From: Lachnospiraceae bacterium
GTDB lineage: Bacteria > Bacillota > Clostridia > Lachnospirales > Lachnospiraceae
Direction of reading: 5' to 3'
Length of the DNA: 7,953 nucleotides
NCBI GenBank assembly: GCA_900770325.1
Contig: CAAGKE010000065.1
Location: 1-7,953, forward strand
Shown in pieces: positions 1 to 6,674 of this stretch (its first letter is position 1; every line of letters starts with the position of its first letter). The translations under genes were made by a program, and so were the position numbers. The notes below the pieces were generated by a model that made no database searches, had not been told where the DNA came from, and saw only the letters and a program-made list of their open reading frames with translations.

Positions 1-33
1 ACACTCTTTCCCTACACGACGCTCTTCCGATCT
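1..33 (+). other. Illumina TruSeq adapter left on the contig end (artefact)
   Basis: The first 33 bases, starting ACACTCTTTCCC and ending CTCTTCCGATCT, match the TruSeq read-1 adapter as I know it over its full length. This is library-preparation sequence, not genome. It happens to stay open in the frame of the gene that follows and translates to HSFPTRRSSDL, so an automatic annotation would fuse those residues to the N-terminus of the partial acyltransferase. Its presence marks an assembly end: nothing can be inferred about what lies upstream on the chromosome. Confidence 0.98.
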
Positions 34-34
34 G

Positions 35-808
35 ATCCGGTCCATAAGTAGCGGGAATCTTCCGGCAGTGACAGCGTGGCTGGGGCTTGCAGCTTATACG
101 TTTCAGATTTATTTTGATTTTTCTGCGTATTCTGATATGGCCATTGGTCTGGGACATATGTTTGGTTTCCGTTTCCTGGAGAATTTTAATTATCCCTATC
201 TGTCAAAAAGCATTACGGAATTCTGGCGCAGATGGCATATTTCTCTGGGAACCTGGTTCCGGGAGTATGTCTATATTCCCCTCGGAGGCAACCGGAAGGG
301 AACGGCAAGGCTGATCTGCAATACCATGATCGTGTGGCTGCTTACGGGTATCTGGCACGGGGCTGACTGGAATTTTCTGATCTGGGGTCTGTATTACGGA
401 ATTCTCCTTCTGATCGAAAAGCTGTTTCTGAAGAAATATCTGGAGCGGCTACCGGGCTGGCTGCGGCATGTATACTGTATGTTTTTTGTAATGCTGGGCT
501 GGTTTATTTTTGTATTTGATCAGTCCGGGTTTGGTTATCTGAAGGCCATGTTTACAGGGGCCGGTGCCGGATTATTCAATCGGGAAACGATCTATCTTTT
601 TTATAATTATGGAGTTTTGCTGATCGCCCTGATTCTGGGAAGTACCATGCTTCCGGGAAAGCTGACAGGAAAACTGCTGGAGCGTCTGGAGGAGCATGAC
701 TGGGTCTGCATCCTGCTGAGGGGTATATTTTATGTGGCGATCTTCCTGTTATCGGTAGCTTACCTGGTGGATGCATCCTACAATCCTTTCCTGTATTTCC
801 GCTTTTAA
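35..808 (+). CDS. MBOAT-family O-acyltransferase (AlgI/DltB-like), 5' truncated
   Basis: This is the C-terminal half of a multi-pass membrane O-acyltransferase of the MBOAT superfamily, AlgI/PatA branch. These enzymes pass acyl (usually acetyl) groups across the membrane to an extracytoplasmic polymer. Visible marks are FDFSAYSDMAIG, the block SITEFWRRWHISLGTWF, the IPLGGN turn, and TGIWHGADWNFLIWG, whose His codon at 356-358 is the invariant MBOAT catalytic His. The end YNPFLYFRF is typical of AlgI-like proteins. Family members have about 450-500 residues, so roughly half is missing at the adapter-marked contig end. The frame is open from base 35 (IRSISSGNLPAVTAWLG), so the GTG at 68 is an internal Val, not a start. 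The DHHW gene follows after 39 bases, the usual partner arrangement. The polymer modified is not shown. Confidence 0.93.
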   Translation: MRSISSGNLPAVTAWLGLAAYTFQIYFDFSAYSDMAIGLGHMFGFRFLENFNYPYLSKSITEFWRRWHISLGTWFREYVYIPLGGNRKGTARLICNTMIVWLLTGIWHGADWNFLIWGLYYGILLLIEKLFLKKYLERLPGWLRHVYCMFFVMLGWFIFVFDQSGFGYLKAMFTGAGAGLFNRETIYLFYNYGVLLIALILGSTMLPGKLTGKLLERLEEHDWVCILLRGIFYVAIFLLSVAYLVDASYNPFLYFRF

Positions 809-847
809 GCAGAAACAGAAAATCACATTTGTGAAAGGAATGAATTT

Positions 848-1987
848 ATGAACAGAAAGCAGTCGTGGAATATAGTGACCATATTTCTTTTGCTGATTTT
901 TGGTTTTGCTGTGGCTTCTCTGTTAAAGCCGGATGGGGAGTTCTCTGAAAATGAAAACCGTTCTCTGGCACAGAGACCTGCCTTTACCTGGGAGAAACTG
1001 CTGAGCGGGGCCTTTTCTCAGGAGTATGAAGAGTATCTGACGGACCAGTTTTTACTGAGGGATCAGTGGATCGGCCTTAAGACACAGGTGGAACGGCTGA
1101 CCTTCCGTCAGGAGATCAATGATATTTATTTTGCGGAGGATGATTACCTGATTGAGAAGCATACGGGAACCTTTGAGACGGATCAGGCACAGGCAAACAT
1201 TACATTTCTGGCTTCTTTTTTTAAACAATTGTCAGAGACTTATGACAGCAGCCATCTGACTGTTATGGTGGTGCCGAACGCTGTGGATATTCTGCGGGAC
1301 AAGCTGCCTTCCTTTGCCTCTCCCTATGACGAGGAGAACTATTTGGCACAGATTCAGGCGGCCCTGCCGGCAGGTGTGTGGTTTGATGCTTCTTCCGTGC
1401 TGCGGCAGCACAGTGATGAGCCGGTTTATTACCGGACGGATCATCACTGGAAGACACTGGGAGCTTTTTATAGCTTCCGGCAGTGGGCAGAAGATAAAAA
1501 GCTGGGGCAGGTACAGGAGGAGGACTATACCATAGAGACAGTGACGGATTCTTTTGAGGGAACCATTGCTTCTAAGGTGGGAACAAAAGTGGTTCCGGAT
1601 ACCATAGAATTGTATTTGCCAAAAGAGGAGGTGCCTTATCTTCTCACCTATAACCGGTCAGACGATGTGCGCAGCAGTGTTTATCAGATGCAGGCACTGG
1701 ATACAAAAGATAAATACGGGGTATATTATGGAGGAAATTACGGACTGGTAGAGGCTTCCATGCAGTCTGATACCGGACGGAGACTACTGGTGATCAAAGA
1801 TTCCTACGCCCATTGTTTTGTACCATTTACCATGCAGTTATTTGATGAGGTAGATATGCTGGATCTTAGATATTTCAATCAGAGTCTGTCAGAATATATG
1901 GAAGAAGGAGATTATACAGATATTCTGTTCCTTTATAATGCTTCCGGATTTGCGGAGGATACCAGTCTGGCGAAGCTGCTGATGTAG
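848..1987 (+). CDS. DHHW-family protein, AlgJ/AlgX-like partner of the acyltransferase
   Basis: The 379-residue protein has a basic N-terminus and one hydrophobic segment at about residues 8-26 (signal anchor or uncleaved signal), so the rest should lie outside the membrane. The SENENR motif at 33-38 and DHHW at 198-201 (in YYRTDHHWKTLGAF) identify the DHHW family. A second conserved block, LLVIKDSYAHCF (313-324), probably holds the serine of an SGNH-like active site pairing with the Asp/His of DHHW. By analogy with AlgJ/AlgX, it would receive acyl groups from the membrane acyltransferase just upstream and place them on a secreted or wall glycan; that role is inference. ATG 848 is preceded by AAAGGA at 834-839, 8 bases away. 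The length is normal and the gene is intact. Confidence 0.9.
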   Translation: MNRKQSWNIVTIFLLLIFGFAVASLLKPDGEFSENENRSLAQRPAFTWEKLLSGAFSQEYEEYLTDQFLLRDQWIGLKTQVERLTFRQEINDIYFAEDDYLIEKHTGTFETDQAQANITFLASFFKQLSETYDSSHLTVMVVPNAVDILRDKLPSFASPYDEENYLAQIQAALPAGVWFDASSVLRQHSDEPVYYRTDHHWKTLGAFYSFRQWAEDKKLGQVQEEDYTIETVTDSFEGTIASKVGTKVVPDTIELYLPKEEVPYLLTYNRSDDVRSSVYQMQALDTKDKYGVYYGGNYGLVEASMQSDTGRRLLVIKDSYAHCFVPFTMQLFDEVDMLDLRYFNQSLSEYMEEGDYTDILFLYNASGFAEDTSLAKLLM

Positions 1988-2017
1988 GGGATCTGCAGCC
2001 CTCTGAAAAGAAAGCTT

Positions 2018-2037
2018 ACGGGTTTCGTAAAACCTGT
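2018..2037 (+). other. Small hairpin between the DHHW gene and thyA
   Basis: ACGGGTTT (2018-2025) can pair with AAACCTGT (2030-2037) around a CGTA loop, 8 bp with one G-U. No run of T follows (TGTAAAAAC), so it is not a canonical intrinsic terminator. It could be a weak attenuator or chance. No convincing promoter is visible in the 79-base gap, so thyA may be read from upstream. Confidence 0.3.
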
Positions 2038-2050
2038 TGTAAAAACTGTT

Positions 2051-2058
2051 AGAAAGGA
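2051..2058 (+). promoter_or_regulatory. Ribosome binding site deciding the thyA start
   Basis: AGAAAGGA lies 8 bases before ATG 2067. An in-frame ATG at 2058 overlaps the last base of this Shine-Dalgarno sequence and has none of its own, so the start at 2067 is preferred and the protein begins MSYADSIF. Confidence 0.8.
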
Positions 2059-2066
2059 TGATAGAT

Positions 2067-2915
2067 ATGAGTTACGCAGACAGTATATTCATCAATATGT
2101 GTCAGGATATTATTGAGAATGGTACCAGTACAGAAGGAGAGAAGGTCCGCCCCAGGTGGGAGGACGGAAGCTTTGCCTATACCATCAAACGCTTCGGGGT
2201 GGTGAACCGTTATGATCTGCGGAAGGAGTTTCCGGCACTGACACTGCGAAAAACAGCTTTGAAAAGTGCTTTTGATGAGATCCTGTGGATCTGGCAGAAA
2301 AAGTCAAATAATATTCATGATCTGAACAGCCACATCTGGGACAGCTGGGCGGATGAAAACGGCAGTATAGGGAAAGCTTATGGTTATCAGCTTCAGGTGA
2401 AGCATCAGTATAAAGAAGGTATGATGGATCAAGTGGACAGGGTGCTGTATGATCTGAAGCAGAATCCTTACAGCCGCCGGATCATGACAAATATTTATGT
2501 GCATCAGGATCTTCACGAAATGAATCTGTATCCCTGTGCTTACAGTATGACGTTTAATGTGACAAAGGAGGCAGGCACGGAAAAGCTGGTGCTGAATGCC
2601 ATATTGAACCAGCGTTCCCAGGATGTACTGACGGCAAATAACTGGAATGTATGCCAGTACAGTTTGCTGCTGACGATGATCGCCCAGTGCTGTGACATGA
2701 TTCCGGGTGAACTGGTGCATGTGATAGCGGATGCCCATATTTATGACCGGCACATTCCGCTGGTGAAGGAACTGATCAGCCGGACCCCGCTTCCGGCACC
2801 AAGGGTATGGCTGACACCGGAGAAAAAGGATTTTTATGAATTTACCACAGAAGATCTGCACGTGGAGGATTATGAGGCCGGACCGCAGATCCGGAATATT
2901 CCCGTGGCGATCTGA
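2067..2915 (+). CDS. thyA: Thymidylate synthase ThyA
   Basis: Makes dTMP from dUMP with methylene-tetrahydrofolate as one-carbon donor and reductant, releasing dihydrofolate. The 282-residue cytosolic protein carries the family's landmarks: the dimer-interface arginines in SRR (136-138), the catalytic Cys157 in YPCAY, the phosphate-binding Arg183 in QRSQD (182-186), Asn194 in NNWNV, and DAHIY with His224 and Tyr226. The PCAY (not PCH) and QRSQD forms place it nearer the Bacillus ThyA/phage phi3T type than the E. coli type. The length is normal and the end (IPVAI) complete. The folA gene follows after 56 bases, matching the biochemical coupling: DHFR recycles the dihydrofolate this enzyme produces. 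A start 9 bases earlier (2058) is possible but lacks a ribosome binding site. Confidence 0.97.
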   Translation: MSYADSIFINMCQDIIENGTSTEGEKVRPRWEDGSFAYTIKRFGVVNRYDLRKEFPALTLRKTALKSAFDEILWIWQKKSNNIHDLNSHIWDSWADENGSIGKAYGYQLQVKHQYKEGMMDQVDRVLYDLKQNPYSRRIMTNIYVHQDLHEMNLYPCAYSMTFNVTKEAGTEKLVLNAILNQRSQDVLTANNWNVCQYSLLLTMIAQCCDMIPGELVHVIADAHIYDRHIPLVKELISRTPLPAPRVWLTPEKKDFYEFTTEDLHVEDYEAGPQIRNIPVAI

Positions 2916-2971
2916 TGTCCTATATGACCAGATAGTTTATCTTGAACTTGTTTCGAAAAGGAGAAGAGATT

Positions 2972-3466
2972 ATGAATATTATTGTAGCAGTGGATAAAAA
3001 CTGGGGAATCGGAAAGGATAATCAGCTTCTGGTGAGCATTCCGGCAGATATGAAGTTTTTCCGCAGCACTACCACAGGAAAAGTGGTGGTAATGGGAAGG
3101 AAAACTCTGGAAAGCTTTCCCAACGGGCTTCCATTAAAAAACCGGACCAATATTGTACTGACCCAGAATATGGATTACCGGGTAAAGGATGCGATCATCT
3201 GTCATAGTGTGGATGAGGTATTAAAGGAATTGAAGCAGTATGACAGTGAGGATGTCTATGTGATCGGAGGAGACAGCATTTACCGCCAGATGCTCCCCTA
3301 CTGTGATGTGGCCCATGTGACAAAAATCGATCATGCCTACGAAGCAGACAGCTGGTTTCCGAATCTGGATGAAATGCCGGAATGGCAGATTACAGCAGAC
3401 AGTGATGAGCAGACCTATTTTGATCTGGAATACTGTTTCCTGAAATATGAACGAAAGAAAAAATGA
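2972..3466 (+). CDS. folA: Dihydrofolate reductase
   Basis: Reduces dihydrofolate to tetrahydrofolate with NADPH, in the cytosol, and is the target of trimethoprim-type antifolates. The 164-residue protein shows the N-terminal strand MNIIVAVDKNWGIGKDNQ, the substrate-binding Asp26 in IPADMKFFR, the NADPH-binding VVMGRKT (39-45), Arg58 in LKNRTNIVL (equivalent to the folate-carboxylate-binding Arg57 of E. coli), and VIGGDSIY (97-104). An oddity is the position of the near-invariant E. coli Trp22: here the stretch is LLVSIPAD, giving Val21. ATG 2972 is chosen because AAAGGAG (2957-2963) stands 8 bases before it; an upstream in-frame TTG at 2942 lacks such a site. It is probably co-transcribed with thyA and ends 11 bases before a strong hairpin terminator. 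Confidence 0.95.
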   Translation: MNIIVAVDKNWGIGKDNQLLVSIPADMKFFRSTTTGKVVVMGRKTLESFPNGLPLKNRTNIVLTQNMDYRVKDAIICHSVDEVLKELKQYDSEDVYVIGGDSIYRQMLPYCDVAHVTKIDHAYEADSWFPNLDEMPEWQITADSDEQTYFDLEYCFLKYERKKK

Positions 3467-3477
3467 CAAAAACAGAA

Positions 3478-3522
3478 GGGCTGATGCAAAATAGATACTT
3501 TCGTATCATTTTGCATCAGCCC
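3478..3522. repeat. Dispersed hairpin repeat, copy 1
   Basis: This copy has the same 15-base arms as copy 2 at 5225-5265, GGGCTGATGCAAAAT and its exact complement, but a different 15-base loop that contains its own small stem. The two copies flank the dehydrogenase gene. Arm identity with loop divergence suggests a family of dispersed palindromic units serving as or beside terminators; two copies alone cannot prove this. Confidence 0.75.
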
Positions 3523-3527
3523 CTTTT
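3478..3527 (+). terminator. Strong intrinsic terminator after folA, probably bidirectional
   Basis: GGGCTGATGCAAAAT (3478-3492) pairs perfectly with ATTTTGCATCAGCCC (3508-3522). After one bulged A, GATAC (3494-3498) pairs with GTATC (3503-3507) around a TTTC loop, giving about 20 bp in all. CTTTT follows on the + strand. On the - strand the stem is followed by TTCTGTTTTT, so it can also stop transcription of the convergent dehydrogenase gene, which ends at 3540. Confidence 0.88.
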
Positions 3528-3539
3528 GGTAACTGAAAA

Positions 3540-5090
3540 CTAATCGGTCAGGTCTTCCGTGATTGATTTCAGATTCAGGAAGTTGATCAGATAGTTGGGA
3601 GTACCGGTCTTAGCATCGGTACCGGACATATTGAAGCCTCCGAAGGGATGCTGCAGTACAACGGCAGCAGTGGACTTCCGGTTGAAATACAGGTTGCCCA
3701 CATTAAACTGAGTCTTTGCCTGAATAATATGTTCGCGGGTCTCACTGTATACGGAACCGGTCAGACCATATTCCGTCTGGTTCGCCACATCCAGAGCTTC
3801 TTCGAAGGAATCTACTTTAATGACAGCCAGTACCGGCCCGAAAATTTCTTCGTTGGCAATACGGGCATCTCTCTTGATGTCACGGATCACAGTGGGATTT
3901 ACGTAATAACCTTCCGCATCACTGTAGGTACCGCCGTATACGATATTTCCTTCCTTGCGTCCGATCTCGATATAGCTTGTAATCTTATCGTAAGCAGCCT
4001 GGTTTACAACCGGTCCCAGATTGGAATTGCTTCTTCCGGATCCCTGGCTTTCCTGCATTTCTTTGGCACATGCGGTAACCGCTTCTACAAACTCATCATA
4101 AACATCTGCCAGTACGATGGCTCTGGAGCATGCGGAGCATTTCTGTCCCTGGAAGGTGAACGCAGAGCTGGCAACGCCTGCGGCAGCTTTTTTCACGTTT
4201 GCGGTGGAATCTACGATAATGGCATTTTTTCCGCCCATCTCAGCCACCACACGTTTTAACCATTTCTGTCCCGGAGCAATCTTGGCGGCATGCTCATAGA
4301 TGCGGCAGCCGACTGCCTTGGATCCGGTAAAGTTGACGAATCTGGTCAGAGGATGCTCTACAACAAAATCACCGATTTCGGAACCGCTGCCGGGGATGAA
4401 GTTTACAACGCCCTTGGGAATCCCGGCTTTTTCGCAAAGCTCTACAAATTTGTATGCTACGATAGGCGCATCAGAAGAGGGTTTGCAAACGATGGTATTT
4501 CCGGTAATGACAGCAGCAACGATCATACCGCCAAACAAAGATACCGGGAAATTCCAGGGTGAAAGCGCTACGCCTACGCCAATGGGAATGTATACACATT
4601 TTGTATGTTCTTCGGTGGGAACCAGTTCAATACCTTTATCCAGATTTTTGATATGCATCACATAGGAATTGATAAAGTCAAGCTGTTCGCACAGTTCACC
4701 GTCTGCTTCGCCCCAGTTTTTTCCGCTTTCCATTACATTCCATGCGTTAATGATGTAGCGGTTTTCCACCAGCAGGGCAGCCAGCTTACGAAGAACACGG
4801 ATACGCTCATCCAGAGAAGTGGTGCTCCAGGTCTGAAATGCATCGTATGCATCGTGAATTGCCTTATCAGCCAGTTCCTGGCTGCAGGAGCATACATAAC
4901 CGATCACTTCCTTTGTTGCCGGATCGATGGAAGCGATCTTCTTTTCTGTAGTAATTCTTTCTCCTCCGATGATCAGAGGATATACAGAGCCTTTTTCAGC
5001 ATCGATCTGCGCGAAGGCTGCTTCCATTTTATCTTTGTTTTCCTGTACTGTAAAATCCAGTTCTACAGCATTCTTGAATCCATCTATCAT
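3540..5090 (-). CDS. pruA: L-glutamate gamma-semialdehyde (1-pyrroline-5-carboxylate) dehydrogenase, RocA/PruA type
   Basis: NAD-dependent oxidation of glutamate semialdehyde (P5C) to glutamate, the last step of proline and arginine/ornithine breakdown, in the cytosol. Its 516 residues match the stand-alone Bacillus RocA length. Visible residues are the oxyanion Asn180 in SPWNFP, NAD-site Lys203 in CKPSS, the FTGSKAVG loop (254-261), the general base Glu284 in AEMGGK, the catalytic Cys318 in QGQKCSACSR (a Ser after the Cys is characteristic of this subfamily), EEIFGPV (414-420) and the C-terminal PFGGFNMSGTDAKTG. No proline dehydrogenase domain or neighbour is present. The start has AGGAGG (plus-strand 5098-5103) 7 bases upstream and its own promoter. 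It lies downstream of pyrBI on the same strand, 194 bases away, and converges with folA. Another aldehyde substrate is possible but less likely. Confidence 0.93.
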   Translation of the reverse strand: MIDGFKNAVELDFTVQENKDKMEAAFAQIDAEKGSVYPLIIGGERITTEKKIASIDPATKEVIGYVCSCSQELADKAIHDAYDAFQTWSTTSLDERIRVLRKLAALLVENRYIINAWNVMESGKNWGEADGELCEQLDFINSYVMHIKNLDKGIELVPTEEHTKCVYIPIGVGVALSPWNFPVSLFGGMIVAAVITGNTIVCKPSSDAPIVAYKFVELCEKAGIPKGVVNFIPGSGSEIGDFVVEHPLTRFVNFTGSKAVGCRIYEHAAKIAPGQKWLKRVVAEMGGKNAIIVDSTANVKKAAAGVASSAFTFQGQKCSACSRAIVLADVYDEFVEAVTACAKEMQESQGSGRSNSNLGPVVNQAAYDKITSYIEIGRKEGNIVYGGTYSDAEGYYVNPTVIRDIKRDARIANEEIFGPVLAVIKVDSFEEALDVANQTEYGLTGSVYSETREHIIQAKTQFNVGNLYFNRKSTAAVVLQHPFGGFNMSGTDAKTGTPNYLINFLNLKSITEDLTD

Positions 5091-5119
5091 TTTATAACCT
5101 CCTGTAAGAATTTAAGTGT

Positions 5120-5148
5120 ATTTTACCCGTTTTTACAACATGCGTCAA
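5120..5148 (-). promoter_or_regulatory. Sigma-A type promoter of the dehydrogenase gene
   Basis: On the - strand, TTGACG (5148-5143) and TAAAAT (5125-5120) are separated by exactly 17 bases. Transcription would start near 5113, leaving a leader of about 20 bases that contains the AGGAGG site. The gene can therefore be expressed independently of pyrBI. Confidence 0.75.
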
Positions 5149-5224
5149 TACAGAACAGGCTGAGGAGTGTTCAAAACTTTTAAATAGAAAAGAAACAGGA
5201 TCATATTCTGAAGAAAATATAGCG

Positions 5225-5265
5225 GGGCTGATGCAAAATAATATGCAAAGATTTTGCATCAGCCC
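5225..5265. repeat. Dispersed hairpin repeat, copy 2, downstream of pyrI
   Basis: GGGCTGATGCAAAAT (5225-5239) and ATTTTGCATCAGCCC (5251-5265) surround an 11-base loop. The arms are identical to copy 1 at 3478-3522. Unlike copy 1, neither side has a good T run: the - strand reads CGCTATATTTTCTT after the stem and the + strand ATCAGGG. The copy may still end pyrBI transcription weakly. Within it, TGCAAA (5244-5249) can pair with TTTGCA (5253-5258) as a competing smaller hairpin. Confidence 0.75.
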
Positions 5266-5284
5266 ATCAGGGAATGAAAACCGG

Positions 5285-5722
5285 TTATTTTTTCTTGGAG
5301 CTGCGGTACTTTTCTTCGCAGTACTGGCAGCGGTAGATTTCTTTTTCTTCATCCGCAAGGAAGAAGACATGATCCAGTTCCTGTTCAATAGAAGAAATGC
5401 AGCGGGGATTTTTGCAGTGGATGATATTAACCAGCTTTTTAGGCATGGTCAGTATTTTCTTTTCCCTGATCTCTCCGTCCTTGATGATGTTTACCGTGAT
5501 GGTATGGTCGATAAAGCCCAGAACATCCAGATTCAGTTCTTCAATCGGGCATTCTACCTTAATGATGTCTTTTCGTCCCATTTTTTCACTGCGGGCGTTT
5601 TTGATGATAGCCACACAGCAGTCCATCTTGTCCAGCTTCAGGTATTTGTAGATATCCATGGCTTTTCCGGCCTGGATGTGGTCCAGTACCACGCCTTCAT
5701 TTAATTGTCCTACGCTCAGCAT
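5285..5722 (-). CDS. pyrI: Aspartate carbamoyltransferase regulatory chain PyrI
   Basis: The regulatory subunit of aspartate transcarbamoylase binds nucleotide effectors and links catalytic trimers into the allosteric holoenzyme. The 145-residue protein opens with the family-typical GVVLDHIQAGKA (residues 10-21) of the allosteric domain, and its C-terminal zinc domain keeps all four ligands: Cys103 and Cys108 (CKNPRC), Cys132 and Cys135 (CQYC). It is slightly shorter than the 153 residues of E. coli and ends in a lysine run. ATG 5722 overlaps the end of pyrB by 7 bases and has GGAGG (5730-5734) 7 bases upstream inside pyrB, so the two are translated from one message, as expected for subunits of one complex. 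The hairpin repeat at 5225-5265 follows its stop. Confidence 0.96.
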   Translation of the reverse strand: MLSVGQLNEGVVLDHIQAGKAMDIYKYLKLDKMDCCVAIIKNARSEKMGRKDIIKVECPIEELNLDVLGFIDHTITVNIIKDGEIREKKILTMPKKLVNIIHCKNPRCISSIEQELDHVFFLADEEKEIYRCQYCEEKYRSSKKK

Positions 5723-6636
5723 ACTTCCACCTCCAGTAATGTAAGAATCAGGGCCATACGCACATATACACCGTACTGTGCCTGTTTGAAATAAGCAGCT
5801 CTCGGGTCATCATCTACTTCAGTAGAAATCTCATTAACACGGGGCAGGGGATGGAGCACCATCATATCCGGTTTTGCCAGAGACATTTTCTGTTTGTCCA
5901 GGATATAAAAATCCTTCATGCGGACGTAATCTTCTTCATTGAAGAAACGTTCCTTCTGGACACGGGTCATATACAGCAGATCCAGTTCGGGAATGGCATC
6001 CTCCAGGCGGGTCACTTCTTTGAATTCCTGGTTGTGCTTACGAAGCACATCTTCCCGTACATAATCCGGAATACGCAGTTCTTCCGGAGAGATCAGGACA
6101 AATTTTACATTGTGGTAACGAACCAGCGCTTCAATCAGAGAGTGGACGGTACGTCCGAATTTCAGGTCGCCGCAGAGACCGATGGTAAGATTATCAAGGC
6201 GTCCCTTCAGGGAACGGATGGTCATCAGATCCGTCAGTGTCTGGGTAGGGTGTTGATGTCCTCCGTCTCCTGCATTGATAACGGGAATTCCGGATTTCAT
6301 GGATGCTACCAGCGGCGCACCTTCCTTTGGGTGACGCATAGCGGCAATATCTGCATAGCAGGAGATCACGCGGATGGTATCGGATACGCTTTCTCCCTTT
6401 GCGGCAGAACTGGAATCAGCCGAAGAAAAACCAAGTACGCTGCCGCCCAGATTCAGCATTGCGGCTTCAAAGCTAAGTCGGGTTCTTGTACTTGGTTCAT
6501 AAAATAAAGTGGCTATTTTTTTGCCGTCACAGGCATGTGCATATTTCCTGGGATTGGCTTCAATATCGGCAGCCAGATCAAGAATCTTGTCCAGCTCCTC
6601 GACAGTGAAATCAAGAGGGCTCATTAAATGTCTCAT
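5716..6636 (-). CDS. pyrB: Aspartate carbamoyltransferase catalytic chain PyrB
   Basis: Condenses carbamoyl phosphate with aspartate to N-carbamoyl-aspartate, the committed step of pyrimidine synthesis. The 306 residues match the usual length. Seen are the carbamoyl-phosphate motif STRTR (49-53), Lys80 in AAKGES that reaches into the neighbouring subunit's site, RHP (101-103), GDGGHQHPTQTLTD (123-136), GDLKFGRTVHS (156-166), TRVQKER (224-230) and HPLPR (262-266). The start is supported by AAGGAGGA (6641-6648) and by the familiar N-terminus MRHLMSPLDF. pyrI overlaps its 3' end. Its product feeds the same dTMP supply that thyA completes elsewhere in the window. No other pyr genes are present here. 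Confidence 0.97.
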   Translation of the reverse strand: MRHLMSPLDFTVEELDKILDLAADIEANPRKYAHACDGKKIATLFYEPSTRTRLSFEAAMLNLGGSVLGFSSADSSSAAKGESVSDTIRVISCYADIAAMRHPKEGAPLVASMKSGIPVINAGDGGHQHPTQTLTDLMTIRSLKGRLDNLTIGLCGDLKFGRTVHSLIEALVRYHNVKFVLISPEELRIPDYVREDVLRKHNQEFKEVTRLEDAIPELDLLYMTRVQKERFFNEEDYVRMKDFYILDKQKMSLAKPDMMVLHPLPRVNEISTEVDDDPRAAYFKQAQYGVYVRMALILTLLEVEVC

Positions 6637-6674
6637 AATATCCTCCTTCGTGTTGGTGAATAAGCATTTTTACT

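Noticed and set aside
68..70. GTG as the start of the acyltransferase
   Set aside because: The frame is open upstream to the adapter and the upstream residues (SSGNLPAV) continue the family's conserved region. There is no ribosome binding site, so it is an internal valine of a truncated gene.
2058..2060. ATG 2058 as thyA start
   Set aside because: It overlaps the AGAAAGGA site that serves ATG 2067 at proper spacing, and would add only three residues not expected in the family.
2304..2861. 185-codon open frame on the - strand inside thyA
   Set aside because: It lies wholly within a clearly conserved gene, has no ribosome binding site and its composition is that of a reverse-strand shadow.
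4605..5183. 192-codon open frame on the + strand across the dehydrogenase start and its promoter
   Set aside because: It is antisense to the conserved coding region; the part beyond it is the intergenic promoter region. No start signals are seen.
5092..5388. 98-codon - strand frame spanning the pyrI end and the intergenic repeat
   Set aside because: It runs out of frame through pyrI and then through the hairpin repeat and the dehydrogenase promoter, so it is not a plausible gene.
5851..6507. 218-codon open frame on the + strand inside pyrB
   Set aside because: It is antisense to a gene with all catalytic motifs intact, has no domain I recognise and no promoter or ribosome binding site.
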